Positions 53,111-64,000 of a stretch of 64,000 nucleotides of DNA are shown piece by piece (position 1 is the stretch's first letter; each line of letters starts with the position of its first letter). Origin of the DNA: Mastigias papua (Eukaryota; Cnidaria; Scyphozoa; Rhizostomeae; Mastigiidae); the NCBI GenBank assembly GCA_964019165.1, contig OZ025268.1:3581501-3645500 (forward strand). The letters run 5' to 3'. The notes under the pieces were generated by a model. That model was given only the letters and a program-made list of their open reading frames with translations, ran no database searches and had not been told where the DNA came from. A program made the position numbers and the translations under genes.

Positions 53111-53521
53111 GGGGTCATTCATAAAGTACGTAACGGTAGGGGGTGGGTGGCAATGTGCTAATATTATGACCAACTGCTTTGAAAGATAAAGGGGGTAGGG
53201 GTGTCGACATACTTTTGTTATGTAGCCACCAAAAATTTAAAACAGTGTTTTTGATTTTTGACATTTTGATGAATGCTTTCTAAAAATACTCCAGTAAAAA
53301 AGAGTTTAAAATCTTAGAGAGCTTGAGTCTTGTATTATCCCTAATCATTCTTGAATTTCAGCGATTTTGAGATTTAATTTAATGTTTTTATAGAACTATA
53401 TTCTTTTAAAAAATTTGAGGCTGATGTTGTTGAGGGGATTTTTATACCAGAATGTTACGCCATATAGGTGGGTGGGGGTCAAAATGACAATTTTTCCGTT
53501 ACGTACTTTTTGAAGGACCCC
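53111..53521. mobile_element. 411-bp MITE with 3-bp target duplication
   Basis: It begins GGGGTCATTCATAAAGTACG and the reverse complement of its right end begins GGGGTCCTTCAAAAAGTACG; both continue TAACG. It is flanked on each side by TAA (53108-53110 and 53522-53524), consistent with a TWA target duplication of PIF/Harbinger-type elements. It has no coding capacity. The right end lies 45 bp from the BBS5 stop codon. Confidence 0.85.
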
Positions 53522-53566
53522 TAATTAGTCCCTTAAAATCATAAAATTTACATCGTGGAAATTATC

Positions 53567-56500
53567 TCAGCTACTTGGCACAACTTCCCACAGGCTTGCT
53601 AATGTGATGCCATCTTTCAGCTTCTCAATTGCCAGTCCAAGCTCAGGACTGTATACGGGTTCTCGATCTTTTTCCTAGAACGGAATATAGTGTTAATTTT
53701 CATTCCTAGTGCAAATTCATGCTACACAATACAGTCAAGAAGTATTACAAATTTGGGGAAATATGTTACGTCCTACTTAAATCTCCCTCAGAATACCATG
53801 AATGTATTGGATTGTTAACATGTATTTAGGTAATGTTCCTGTATGAATCAGAATAGTGAAGCTTTCTCAAGAAACGGCCAATTAACCAAGCGTTCTCACA
53901 CAATTTCAACAATGCGGCAATTGAATAATGATGTGAGAAGAGCAGGAAGTGAATAACTGTTACGAATGGCGGGATTTTGAAATTTGCTGCTAATGAAGCT
54001 AAACCGAAGTGTTTTGAGTGCTGCATCAAAAAATATCTCCATAGATACGTATGATAGTTTTGAGAATTGAAAATAGTTTAAGTTTTAAAATATGTGATTT
54101 ATGACGCAGCTTTGAAGAGGTGAACAGTCACGTCCAATCAAAGGTAGTGCTATTGATTAGTAAAACAAAACTCAGACTAGAAATATATCGGCTTTTAACG
54201 ACATGAAGTTAATGAGACTGGCCTTTCAACTTACTTTATTCGAGTCCGCAAAGTATGCCTGAAATAAACGCAGAAGCCTTTATTTGATTAATAATGGAAT
54301 ATTGCGAAGGATATATAATACATATTTGTAAAGCACAACTCCTAGTCGGCCTGTGTTTAATGGGTTTGTTCAGTGAAGAGAAATGCTTTCCAAGTAAAAG
54401 TTGCACTTTGTTCTGAGGCAACAAGTTTTGGTCAATATTGGAGCATTTCAAGCGATTTAAGAAAGCACACAGGAAAACTTAACATGAAGCGACAAATCGT
54501 ATAAAATGATTTCCTTTTTACTTGCTTTATTCAAAGGGGAATAATAAACTTTATTGTACGGAAGGCCGGTGAAAGGTGACTGCGATTTGTCGCATAAACT
54601 TACGGCGAATGCATCAGATGTGCTCCCTTCATCGACAATTTCAATATCATCTTCCACTGGATCAACTGCTATGTCATCTAATGTTTGTGGCTGGAATATT
54701 CAACAGTATAATTATGAAGCATTGAAGTATTCAAGGATAAAACAACAGAAGTGCACGAAAACGCGCAAACATTTTGCTGCGTGATGAAAGCACTTTTTCA
54801 TCTGACACTTATCAGAGTATGAAAAATCATAGTAATACAAAATCATGAGTCGAAATGTGTACATTCATGCGAACCAAGATTCACATGGTAGGAGGGTAAA
54901 TCGTACAAATAGAAAATTTCCAAGAATTTGACAAATCAGAGATGTGTTTTTTTCAAGATTATAGCATATGTTTCTACAAACCTTTAATCATCTCCACATA
55001 GGAAGCTACTTAATATATCAGTGTATTTTATGTTGATTTGATGCTTCGTGGTTTAAACAAACTTATTGTTACAGTGAAACGAAAACAAACGTTTTGAATC
55101 TCCTTTAGTTTTAATGTACGTTTTCTGTATAAGAAGTGTTTTGGCCTGGTACTGAAACTCTCGTAACTTTTTCGTGATTTCAGGACTAGAATTGTTGATT
55201 TTGTATAACAGAAAGGCACTTCATAAACATAACACTCGAATACATAGATTAACACAAGAAATCTATACAAATTAAGTAAAATAGACGAATGAAAGTCTTG
55301 CATGACTATTTGAAATTTAACGGTATATGACTTATCGACTCTCTTACGTTCAAGAAATCCAATATTGAATTTTCTTAACTTTTTCAGCAGTAGAGTAGTC
55401 TTATAAATAAATTCTACTGATTCTCTTGCATTTTATACAGCCTTTTAAACCTTTTAGAGGTTTCATTTAAAGTTTAGGGTAATATACGCGTACCTTTTAT
55501 ACTTGGGAGGCCTTCTACGTCCGTTTAATAGAAGGCCAAATTGCAAATCTGTGATACTATTTTGAGGAAAATATAAAATCTGCATGAGATGAGCTATTTC
55601 TTGAAATAACTTTAATACTTTAGAAACATGCCTGGTGGTCAAATTGTTGTTTCTTGATCACAATGCGAATAAGCTTTTTACAGCTATGAATAGTGTTTTT
55701 TGCAGAAATAAAGGAAATCATGTTCATATGATTAGGATATTAAGCAACAAGTATTTTATTCCAACATCTACCTTGTCGTCCATCTCAAACTCTACACCAA
55801 AAATAGGGCATGCGCTGTACACCTGATGAAAGTAATTAAAATCTTGTATACGTATATTGCATTGGATAACACTGAAAAATTTTGTATCATTGCTATTACA
55901 ATCAATATTCAGCTTCAGTGTTGTCAGTAAAGGAACAGAGAAAGGACGCTTGTCATCAACCAACGAGTTTAGAGATTTTCGTAATCTAGCAACAAAATTG
56001 ACATTTTCTACATGAGAAAGTGTTAAAATTTGATGAACCACGCACTTTGATTAAGCCAATAATCCATGTGCTGGACCACAAGTAATACCAGCAGATGCAA
56101 AAGATTTCTTGTCAAAAATGTCTTGTGATAAAAGCCGATATAAACAGCATTTTAGCATCTAATATGAATGTTAAAGTCTTTGAGGTTCATGACTACGCTC
56201 CTTGTTTTTCTACTATGACATATTGTTTAAAAAATCTTGCATTGCTAGAAGAACAGTCCACTGTAAAAGTTCCAAATAACAAATTCATTGTACGGATAGC
56301 TGATTACTGTTAAGGAACATAATGCTTACGCGGTAAAGATTCTGAATTTCTTTAACTGTGTCTTGTAGTTTCTCTATGGGATCAACCCGAAAGCCCAGAA
56401 CATAGCCACCACTCTATCAAAATTATACAGCTTGAATTAGCAGATAAAATGATACGCATAGCAGAGCATACATAAGCAGTGTATCATTGCATAACAAAAA

Positions 56501-59500
56501 TGTCACACTGTACATAAAGATAACTATATTGGGAAATGTTCATGCAACCATTTTGCGCCACTCAAAGCCAATCTTGGGAAAATAGTAAGCTTACTTTTAG
56601 CAGGTATAATGTATCGAATCTTAGCCAATAGATTTGTTAAAATAATACTTATATATTTATAGATTCCAATGCTACTGACCGTCACTTAAGATTCGGGGCT
56701 AAACGCCTGGCTCCACCGTAGAGACAGTATAGACTCGTATTTCACATTGGGACTTGTGATACAACAGTACAAGTTCTGTGGGCTTAGGTCAATAGCCATA
56801 ATTTTAGCAGACCACAGTTGGTGTTTAATTTCCAATCGTTTACTATCACAGTAACCTAGGTTCTCAAATACTAAGTCATGGGTTTACGAAATTTCGCACA
56901 ACTCTAAATAACCTCTGTATCTTTTTCATAAATAAGACGATTCAACTAAAATGCTCACCTGCTGAGTTGTCTCCAGTACTAATGCGAGGCCAAATTTCGA
57001 ATCTCGCACTTTGACAGATTTCTATGGAGGAGTATTCCAAAATATTACATAAATTTGGAGCGGATACTTATGCATTTAAGATTTGTAAGCCACCCCTTTG
57101 AAAATATAACCTATAGTGTAGATTTGAAAAGTGTTATCTAGGATATTGCAAGTTGCTACTCGGTAGGAAAAGAGGGAAAAGGCAGCGGAAGATGTTGATT
57201 TGAATACAACCAGGACAAAATCCATGTTTGGAAAGGCAGTTTCAAGTGCAATAATTTCTAAATACTTTTTCTCATATCTCATAGATGCCTTAAGTTTGGC
57301 ACATTGTTAGAAAACCTCACACATCTACTTCAATAGTGAAGGGAGTAGGTGGCAAATACGATTCTAATAACGGTAGAGTCTCGTTTTCATTTACAAACCT
57401 CCAGAGAATAAAGATAAGCTTGTAGCTGAAGGCATAGCATTTTCCATTAGTAATTTGTATTCAGGTTCGCGCAATGTCTTATTTGAAGCTGTGTTATGAG
57501 AGTTTATTAAGAGCTTACCATTTGTAAGTAAGGTATGCTGACATTGAAGCTGTCATTCATATTTGCGTGCCAAACCAGACGTACATTTGTAATGTGAAAT
57601 GTCCCCAAGTTTCCCTAAAGAAAATGGATATCCAACAAATAGATATCATATTCTTCACTAAATTACTGCAGACTAGTCTTGTTTTATATGTCAATAAGTC
57701 GATAACGTTGACGCTGAGGAAAGTCTTTGATCCAGTAATATGTAAGAAAAGCTGATGAACTTTGAGATATCATCAGAGAGTAGTTTCAGAGCAAACAGTA
57801 GATGTCACTAAATTGAAACGGAAACCTTAGCTTGGTGTTTCTATATCATGGCTGATAAATAGTCAGTTATAACAACTGCCTGCCCTACAGTTATAAGTAA
57901 ATGTCCTTAGGTTTAGTTCCGTTATTGGATGTTTTTCTTTAGCAAATATACACACCTGATCACTAGATAGGTTCCAAACACCATTAACCTGCAGATATTA
58001 AAAGAGCACAGATTATTTGATAGCAATTTATGGTATGGTCTTATAGCATTGATATCGAAATACAATAGTATGCACTTATTCTACATTGATATGCTGATTA
58101 GTGCCTTCGGCTAGAGTATTTGCATGGATGGAAAGGACACTATTGAGCTAAATGATCGGTTTTGATTGGACTCCTTGTTCAACAGAATCAAGAAAAGGCA
58201 TGAATGTTTGGCCAATTTGTCGTATGATGTGTAGACATATTAAGCCTGTCTAGTGTTGCTTGGGACTGTTTGATTGTTTGCAATTGTTTTTCGCAATAAA
58301 TCTGGAAAAAGACTAGATTTTCGTTAATCAAATTTGCGCATGCATTCGCATTATGAAACCAAAGGGAACTCCTGAACACAACCAAATTATGCTGTCCTGT
58401 TGAATCAGGAACATAATCAATATACAATCAATTGCAATTCAGTGTGCAAAATTTAGTCGTTTTGGTTGCCTTCCTTGAACATTTCTCAACAACAACTCGG
58501 TATTTCGTCCAATTTTGAAGCAAAATTCATCATTTGAATATATCTTTAGACACAACAGGTTGCTGGAGAGAATTTATATCGCAGAGCTGACACCAAACTA
58601 CAGAATTGGGAATTGCGCTGTTATTATTCACTTACTGTAGATGATGCGGCCATAGGCACGTGTCATTTCCATCAATTTTCTAGATTAATTTTGGTGTCTT
58701 GTGCGCCAGGTGCTTCAAGACAATATCACCTCAGTCAAATAGGACTAATTTTGTGTTTATTGCCTAGATTCCATTGTGTAAAGTCCCCGTGATCTCTGGT
58801 TCATTCCTTCTGATTTATTTATATAGAAAATGCTTCCTGCTTACATCGTCCCTCTATTTCATTCTTAAATCCAACGAGTTTTGTTTTCTTCTGGACAAAT
58901 ATTTACTTATATTAAAATTTAGCAGCAAATGCATTCGCACGTGCTCAATAATTAATGTATACGCCCTTTTTGAGAGAATGTTGTGGATTTAAAATTACTG
59001 AAATTTCTTGTACATGATCAACCCACTCGCCTTGTCATAGACTTGCTCCAATGGTAGCAACCTAAGTTGTTTGTTGTATATCAGCGCCCCTCTTAACTTC
59101 AACTCTCGGTACATTTTCGACGTCTCGTATGCTCTAAAAACAAAGACTGTAATGAAACCTCCTATACGATGGTGTTGTTCAACATACTTTTTTCAAATGA
59201 GGGATTTTCTTGTCTAATGGCAACAACAAAGAGTTAAGTGTGCTCCATAAACTTACCTAAACACGGCGAGTACTGTCGAAAACAAGCGAAGACTTCCAGG
59301 AACCTATAAGAGAAGCGAGATAATTTGAATTGAAAGGTTGAAGGACTGTGACAATGAAACATCCCATGTAAGAGAATAATTATTAGCATTATTGCTCAAC
59401 AAGACACTCACCATAGACAAAGACAAAGACTTTCAGTATATCAGACATACTTTCTAAGCTCACTTCTGTAGAAATTGCTTAGACAATATTTCATAAGTAT

Positions 59501-62500
59501 AATAATTAAATTTTTAGAGTACTTCATCATAACGTGTTCTATGTAGACCTTGATTTGAAGTCTTTAAAATGTTGTAAATTCTATAAAGAGCTTTACCCAT
59601 AACCAACAATCAAACTCTTATGTATATTCTTACCAAGCTTGTGAAAATGAATTCAAATCTTGTATTGTTGCAACGAGTTAGCATATATAGAGCTTCTGTC
59701 TGACCTCTCAGTTTCTAAGGATAAATGGAGTTTTTAATTTAAAAGTGGCATATTGAGAAAGGCTGCCTAGCAAAATGTAATGAAGAACATTGTGAGGTTG
59801 GAAAATAAGGTAAATAAATTTGTCACTAAGCACATGTTTATATGAGAAAATATAGCCCACTTTTAACCTGCTATGCAGGGCTACTTGGTATGCTGAGATC
59901 CTGCCTCATCCGTGATCTGCAGTATATAACCAATTCATGTGTATATGAGAAAATTTTGCCCTGGGAAGCCAGTGCCTCAGGAGTTAGAGAGAAAAAGGGA
60001 CACCAGTTTGCCAAGGTAGCCTTTTGCATATAAACACACTAGCATGGTTTGCTGGGGTAACTTTAGTGAATACAAAAACTGCAACTCAATTTGCTGAGTT
60101 CATTTTTGCCTCACTGGCCATGTGTGGGCGTCTTTCGATGTAGTGACACCATCACATGACTACCCAGCCTACCTGTACTACTACACAATACCATTGGAAA
60201 AGGCAAAAAACTTCAACATATTACTAAACTGTTAGCATAGAAGAAGACTATAGGCTTAGGAGAAACTCAGTACATTATCATTGTGGATGAGATTTGAGGC
60301 ATCTTGCAGTATTTTAAAAACTGAATAATGTCAAATTTATTATATCCTGTGCAGACATGGAGAAAGAGAAAAGGATCAGTTGAAATGTCTACACATAATA
60401 TTCATATTTTGATGTTTAATCCAAAATCTTTGGCACAGCAAATGTTTGTCACATGCAATTCATCAACTTTTAAATGCATATAGCACATTCTTAACAATTA
60501 GTTATAAATTATTTGTGTGAACAATAGGCAAGTAAAAAAGTAAGACCTAAAAAAATAGATATATATCTGTGATGTAACTTGTAAAGCAAAGCCCAGTAAT
60601 GGAAATTGATGACCAGAACAATTGCCAAAAATGTAGTTCAAACCTGCAGGAGCTTTAAAAATAGACAAGAAATCTCATCAATTTCTGAGATTCTGAAGGT
60701 TTTAAATATGATATTTGTTGTCATTCTGGTCATCAGATATATTTGTATTACAAATAACATGTACTTTATGCATTATTAATAAGAATAAAAATGGAAAACA
60801 CTTACTGAGGCAGCAGTCTTGACACTTGCATTTAAGACGCAATTATAGCCTATAGCTAGAAACAGATTGCAAGCATTTACAATTGAGCTGTTGATAAGTT
60901 ATACTAAAAGCTTGCTAACAAAACGTTGTCTTGTGTTGATATAAGCATAATGATAAGCCCGATTTCAATTTTGTTTAGCTCAGTCAGAAACTGCTACATA
61001 CTCACTGTAGCTACCATCACCCTACAAGAGGGAACTGAATTGCAATTTGCAGACCTGCAAGCATTAACTAGAAGAAAAAGCATCACAAAGACTTCCAGTG
61101 CTGACAAAAGCCAAATTTTCATTTTCAAGACATGTTGGAACACAATATGAAGCCACACAATGTCAGAGTTTCAATATGGATCTTTAATTAATGATCTTCT
61201 AAGTTTGTCTGCCTTCTTACCTTTTTCATTCTGTAGCCAAGTGAAAAAAACAAGATATTGCCACAGTATAGGCAAACAAAATTCCACATAGAAAACATAT
61301 ATTTGGTGACTAGAACTAGTAGAACACTTACAGAGATTTACCCTTGGCATGGCCATTGAATGCCATATCAGTCTGAGATTGCTTACAACCAACTTTCCTG
61401 AAAGCAAATAAAAAGCAGGTATTCAAATCTCCTCAGGAGTAATGTAAACCTATTGACTTGCACTTACTGCAGTGGGCCTTACAGGTATTAAACTGCCTGT
61501 TTTTCTATGATTTAAAGTGGACTAAATATTTTGGTGTAACATAAAGACTTAATATGAAAAGTCAATTCATTTACAAGCAGACAACATAACATTTTCAGTA
61601 CTTGTGTTCCATTTGCATTTTGTGATCTAAAATATATTGAGTCTCATATTTTAAAAGGCCACGATAAAATATCACACAGACCTATGAGAAGAATAAAACT
61701 GATAATTAATTCCCTCAAGACAACCTGAGGGCTGCCTGAGATGATACATCTTTCTTATCAAACAGGCAAGATACAGTAAAAAGCCAAAGCTGCCATCTAA
61801 ATAACTGGTTAAATATCTACCTCATTTGGCTAAAGATATTTTGAAAAAAGCAGTTCAAAATAATCCACTTAACATTCATCAATGGGAAATATAACATAAA
61901 TGTTCAATAGATCACATCCATTGAATGACAACCCCACATAGCTTGCAGTATGTAAAATTTACATATGTCTGATGCAGTAGAACAGCATCATTGAAAAAAT
62001 AAAGCAAGTACATCTACCAGGCACTGTCTGCCTTCTATATATAAAATTCTGATAGGCTAACTAGCCAGGTAGTTTTATAGAGAAGATTTTACCTCTGTCA
62101 CCATTATTCCCTTTTGTATCTTCTACTGATTCCAATCTATCAATAATAACCTAGACAGCAGATGTGTAATGGCATTGTGACTTTGTATTCAAACAAGTCT
62201 TCATAACTATTACAGCAGATCCCAACATAATTTAATTCAACATCTAGACTACAAGGCTAAATCATAATATACACAAATGGCCCAAATTCTGTAATAGAAT
62301 ATAAAATCCCTGTAAACTATCCAACAAAGAATATCAATATGCACAGAGCATGAAATTACATAGAATAGGCAGTCATTTGATTGGGTGGCATATCAATCAC
62401 AAGTGTTATAGTGCTTAACATGAAAATGATGAAATATAAAAAAGAACTAAGCAGACCAATGGTGTGGCCACAGTAGTCTTCAAATAGTAGGTCCTCTTAC

Positions 62501-63236
62501 CTCTCCAGGTCTTGCTTTCATCTGGCTGATAGAAAAGGGCATAAAACAGTGCAGAACTGTGTGCTATTTTAGATACTAAAGCAACGAGATGATTCAGTGT
62601 AATGAGGAATAGAGATAGACAAGCATTAGTTTAAATACATATTTTACTTATAGCGCTGTTTAAGGTTGAAATCTATTACAAAATAACAGACAAGTAGGGA
62701 ACCCATGTTCTTTTAAAAAAGCTGTCGAAATAAACGAATATTTAGTTAGAAATGTAGCATTGAACAAAATGCACGTAGCTGATCTACTTATCACTATTAA
62801 GGAGTTTGCAAAATATAGAACCCCATTTCGAAATCACAATGTCATAATGGAAGATAGCTAGCTAAGATTGTATTAGTAATGTGACTATAAACACCGAACA
62901 TCTCACCGAAGCATGTTTATATCAGTATGGAAAGAAAGCGTTGCACAGAGTTACTAATTCATGCACAAAGTGGTGCACAAAATGTTACTGAAGCGTTACT
63001 CCTATTGTCTATGGTGCGAAAACGCAAGTGCACAGAACTCGTACGTTCCATACATGCACTGCACTGGTGTCTATACAAATGTATGTTTATACAAATGCAT
63101 GTTCTACGAAGAGATTCAGACTGACAGAGATTTCTTACTTCAATGTGATATCGAAGCGCACATCTCTATCTTCCCAGAGATCTGGTGATGGTGCAGCAGT
63201 CTTTTCAGCATCCTTTTTCGCTGGAGGCTGTTGCAT
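53567..63236 (-). CDS. BBS5: BBS5, Bardet-Biedl syndrome 5 protein, 16 coding exons, 357 aa
   Basis: BBS5 is a subunit of the BBSome, which moves membrane proteins in cilia; its two PH-like (DM16) domains bind phosphoinositides. In transcript order the exons are 63139-63236, 62501-62525, 62093-62150, 61332-61397, 60806-60855, 59634-59714, 59257-59303, 59031-59133, 57956-57988, 57519-57614, 56959-57021, 56330-56413, 55772-55822, 54604-54690, 54235-54258, 53567-53674. They total 1,074 nt and every phase agrees. Landmarks matching human BBS5 (341 aa) include [125 protein letters not shown] and [15 protein letters not shown]. An in-frame TGA two codons upstream fixes the start. The intron after the 59031 exon uses a GC donor. 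Confidence 0.97.
54235..54258 (-). CDS. BBS5: BBS5 exon 15, 24-bp microexon
   Basis: It encodes AYFADSNK, filling exactly the gap between DAFA (end of the 54604 exon) and EKDREPVYS (start of the last exon), as in the vertebrate AYFADGNKQQDREPV. It is preceded by TTTATTTCAG and followed by GTAAGT. Being 24 bp, it could be skipped without changing frame. Confidence 0.93.
57956..57988 (-). CDS. BBS5: BBS5 exon 9, 33-bp microexon
   Basis: It encodes [11 protein letters not shown], nearly identical to the vertebrate sequence, flanked by CTGCAG and GTGTG on the minus strand. Phase 0 on both sides. Confidence 0.93.
62501..62525 (-). CDS. BBS5: BBS5 exon 2, 25-bp microexon
   Basis: It encodes the end of Asn plus QMKARPGE, matching the conserved QQMKTRPGE of BBS5. 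Flanked by TTTTCTATCAG and GTAAGAGG on the minus strand. The phase fits both neighbours (2 bases carried in, 0 out). Confidence 0.93.
62930..63060. repeat. Two-copy diverged tandem repeat in BBS5 intron 1
   Basis: AAGCGTTGCACAGAGTTACT near 62936 and AACGCAAGTGCACAGAACTC near 63023 begin two similar stretches, each followed by a CATGCAC word. They lie about 85 bp apart just downstream of BBS5 exon 1 (in its intron). The similarity is modest. Confidence 0.35.
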
Positions 63237-64000
63237 TCTGTCACTTTCGACGGCCTTCGTGTGGAATAGATTTAATGAAAATATCATTACAAAAAGCCAT
63301 TCAAATTAAACCTGCATCATTCCATGTCTAAGGGGCTACGAAGTGAGTTATCAAAAATTCCTTATCAAGTGATGCAAATTAGAAGGTCATGCATTTATAA
63401 CTCACCACTGCAGATGTCACAAACTTTTCACCTGTTCAAGCAATACGCCATATTTGAGTGAACATAGCAACAGCTGCCTCGAATCCACGCCAATACAAAT
63501 TTAATCATTTGGATCCAGTCAGAAGTGTCAGTGGCATGGTCAGTGGTCAGTATGATCCATAGAAATAGGAGGACTAGAATGCGCGCTCTATTGTTTCGCT
63601 TTTGTCTGGTATGTAATACCCATGAGGAGCAAAGATGGTAGCAACACGTTGGCAAAAGAATGTTACGGGCTATGCCGTCAAATGGTGTTTTCAATCTATT
63701 TGGACTAATTTTGAACCTATTTTGACTGTAAAATGACATTTTTGGTGTGGCGAGGGAATAAGATTATCGGTAAGTGCCTTCAGAATTTGAAAATTAACTT
63801 TTTTGTTGAGATTCTATCGCTTTTCAAAAGTTTGCTATGCGGGCCTTAGGGTTTGTATCCTGTTATTTAATGTCCCGAGAGATCCAAACAGTGACAGATT
63901 AACTAAAGATCAAATATCCACAGCGTAAGTCAAGTTACTTTGTTCCATAGCTAGTTGAACCACTTAAGAAAAGTACCTTTAAGCGAAGCCTCGATCTTTG
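63237..64000 (-). promoter_or_regulatory. BBS5 upstream region
   Basis: This is the 5' side of BBS5. Open frames here (such as minus 63428-63739) have no recognisable product. I did not find an X-box (RFX) site of good quality, though a degenerate one could be missed by eye. The window ends without another gene start that I can identify. Confidence 0.35.

Noticed and set aside
53362..53377. Possible MSL1 last exon (acceptor TTTCAG then SDFEI and stop), resembling the NFELPW motif
   Set aside because: It lies inside the 53111-53521 MITE, and a much better terminal exon (EFDLPWFD and basic tail) occurs at 52087-52195 with the correct phase.
54457..54603. Continuation of the BBS5 DAFA exon as [11 protein letters not shown]
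   Set aside because: GTAAGT follows DAFA, and the 24-bp exon AYFADSNK restores the conserved sequence.

Overview
The window is a stretch of an animal nuclear genome: AT-rich, intron-rich, with GT-AG introns of roughly 0.2 to 3 kb. The N-propeptide of its fibrillar collagen carries a WAP (four-disulfide core) module. That, together with intron-rich orthologues of MBD5/6, MSL1 and BBS5 and the types of repeats present, suggests an early-branching metazoan, most likely a cnidarian (anthozoan-like). The species assignment is inference. I reconstructed four protein genes exon by exon, using splice sites and reading-frame phase together; all four models close in frame from ATG to stop.

Layout. (1) 385-29294, plus strand: a complete fibrillar procollagen alpha chain, 45 coding exons, 1,479 residues. 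It has a signal peptide, WAP domain, short minor helix, about 341 uninterrupted Gly-X-Y triplets, a Tyr-rich C-telopeptide and a COLF1 C-propeptide with eight cysteines. (2) 33030-44761, plus strand: an MBD5/6 orthologue, about 1,240 residues, with an N-terminal methyl-CpG-binding-like domain, one 2.65 kb Ser/Thr/Gln-rich exon and a C-terminal PWWP domain. (3) 46670-52195, plus strand: MSL1, 399 residues, with a coiled coil and PEHE region; it is the scaffold of the MOF histone acetyltransferase complex. (4) 63236-53567, minus strand: BBS5, 357 residues, 16 coding exons, a BBSome subunit. MSL1 and BBS5 converge, and a 411-bp inverted-repeat element lies between them. I see no operon-like logic. 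The two chromatin genes are head-to-tail neighbours, while the collagen and the ciliary gene are functionally unrelated.

Mobile and repetitive DNA sits mainly in introns. It includes an 882-bp inverted-repeat element carrying a SWIM zinc-finger fragment inside the collagen gene, two LINE 3' ends with trinucleotide tails, a tRNA-derived SINE-like copy, three MITE-like elements, a roughly 200-bp (AT)n tract, a 51-bp minisatellite and a 26-bp minisatellite.

Unusual points: three GC-AG introns in 72, three microexons (24, 25 and 33 bp) in BBS5, a NAGNAG acceptor at the start of the collagen C-propeptide, and an upstream ORF in frame with MSL1 whose stop is followed by a CTAG readthrough-like context. 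I found no clearly new biological system. The SWIM-bearing element and the MSL1 leader are the best candidates for follow-up.
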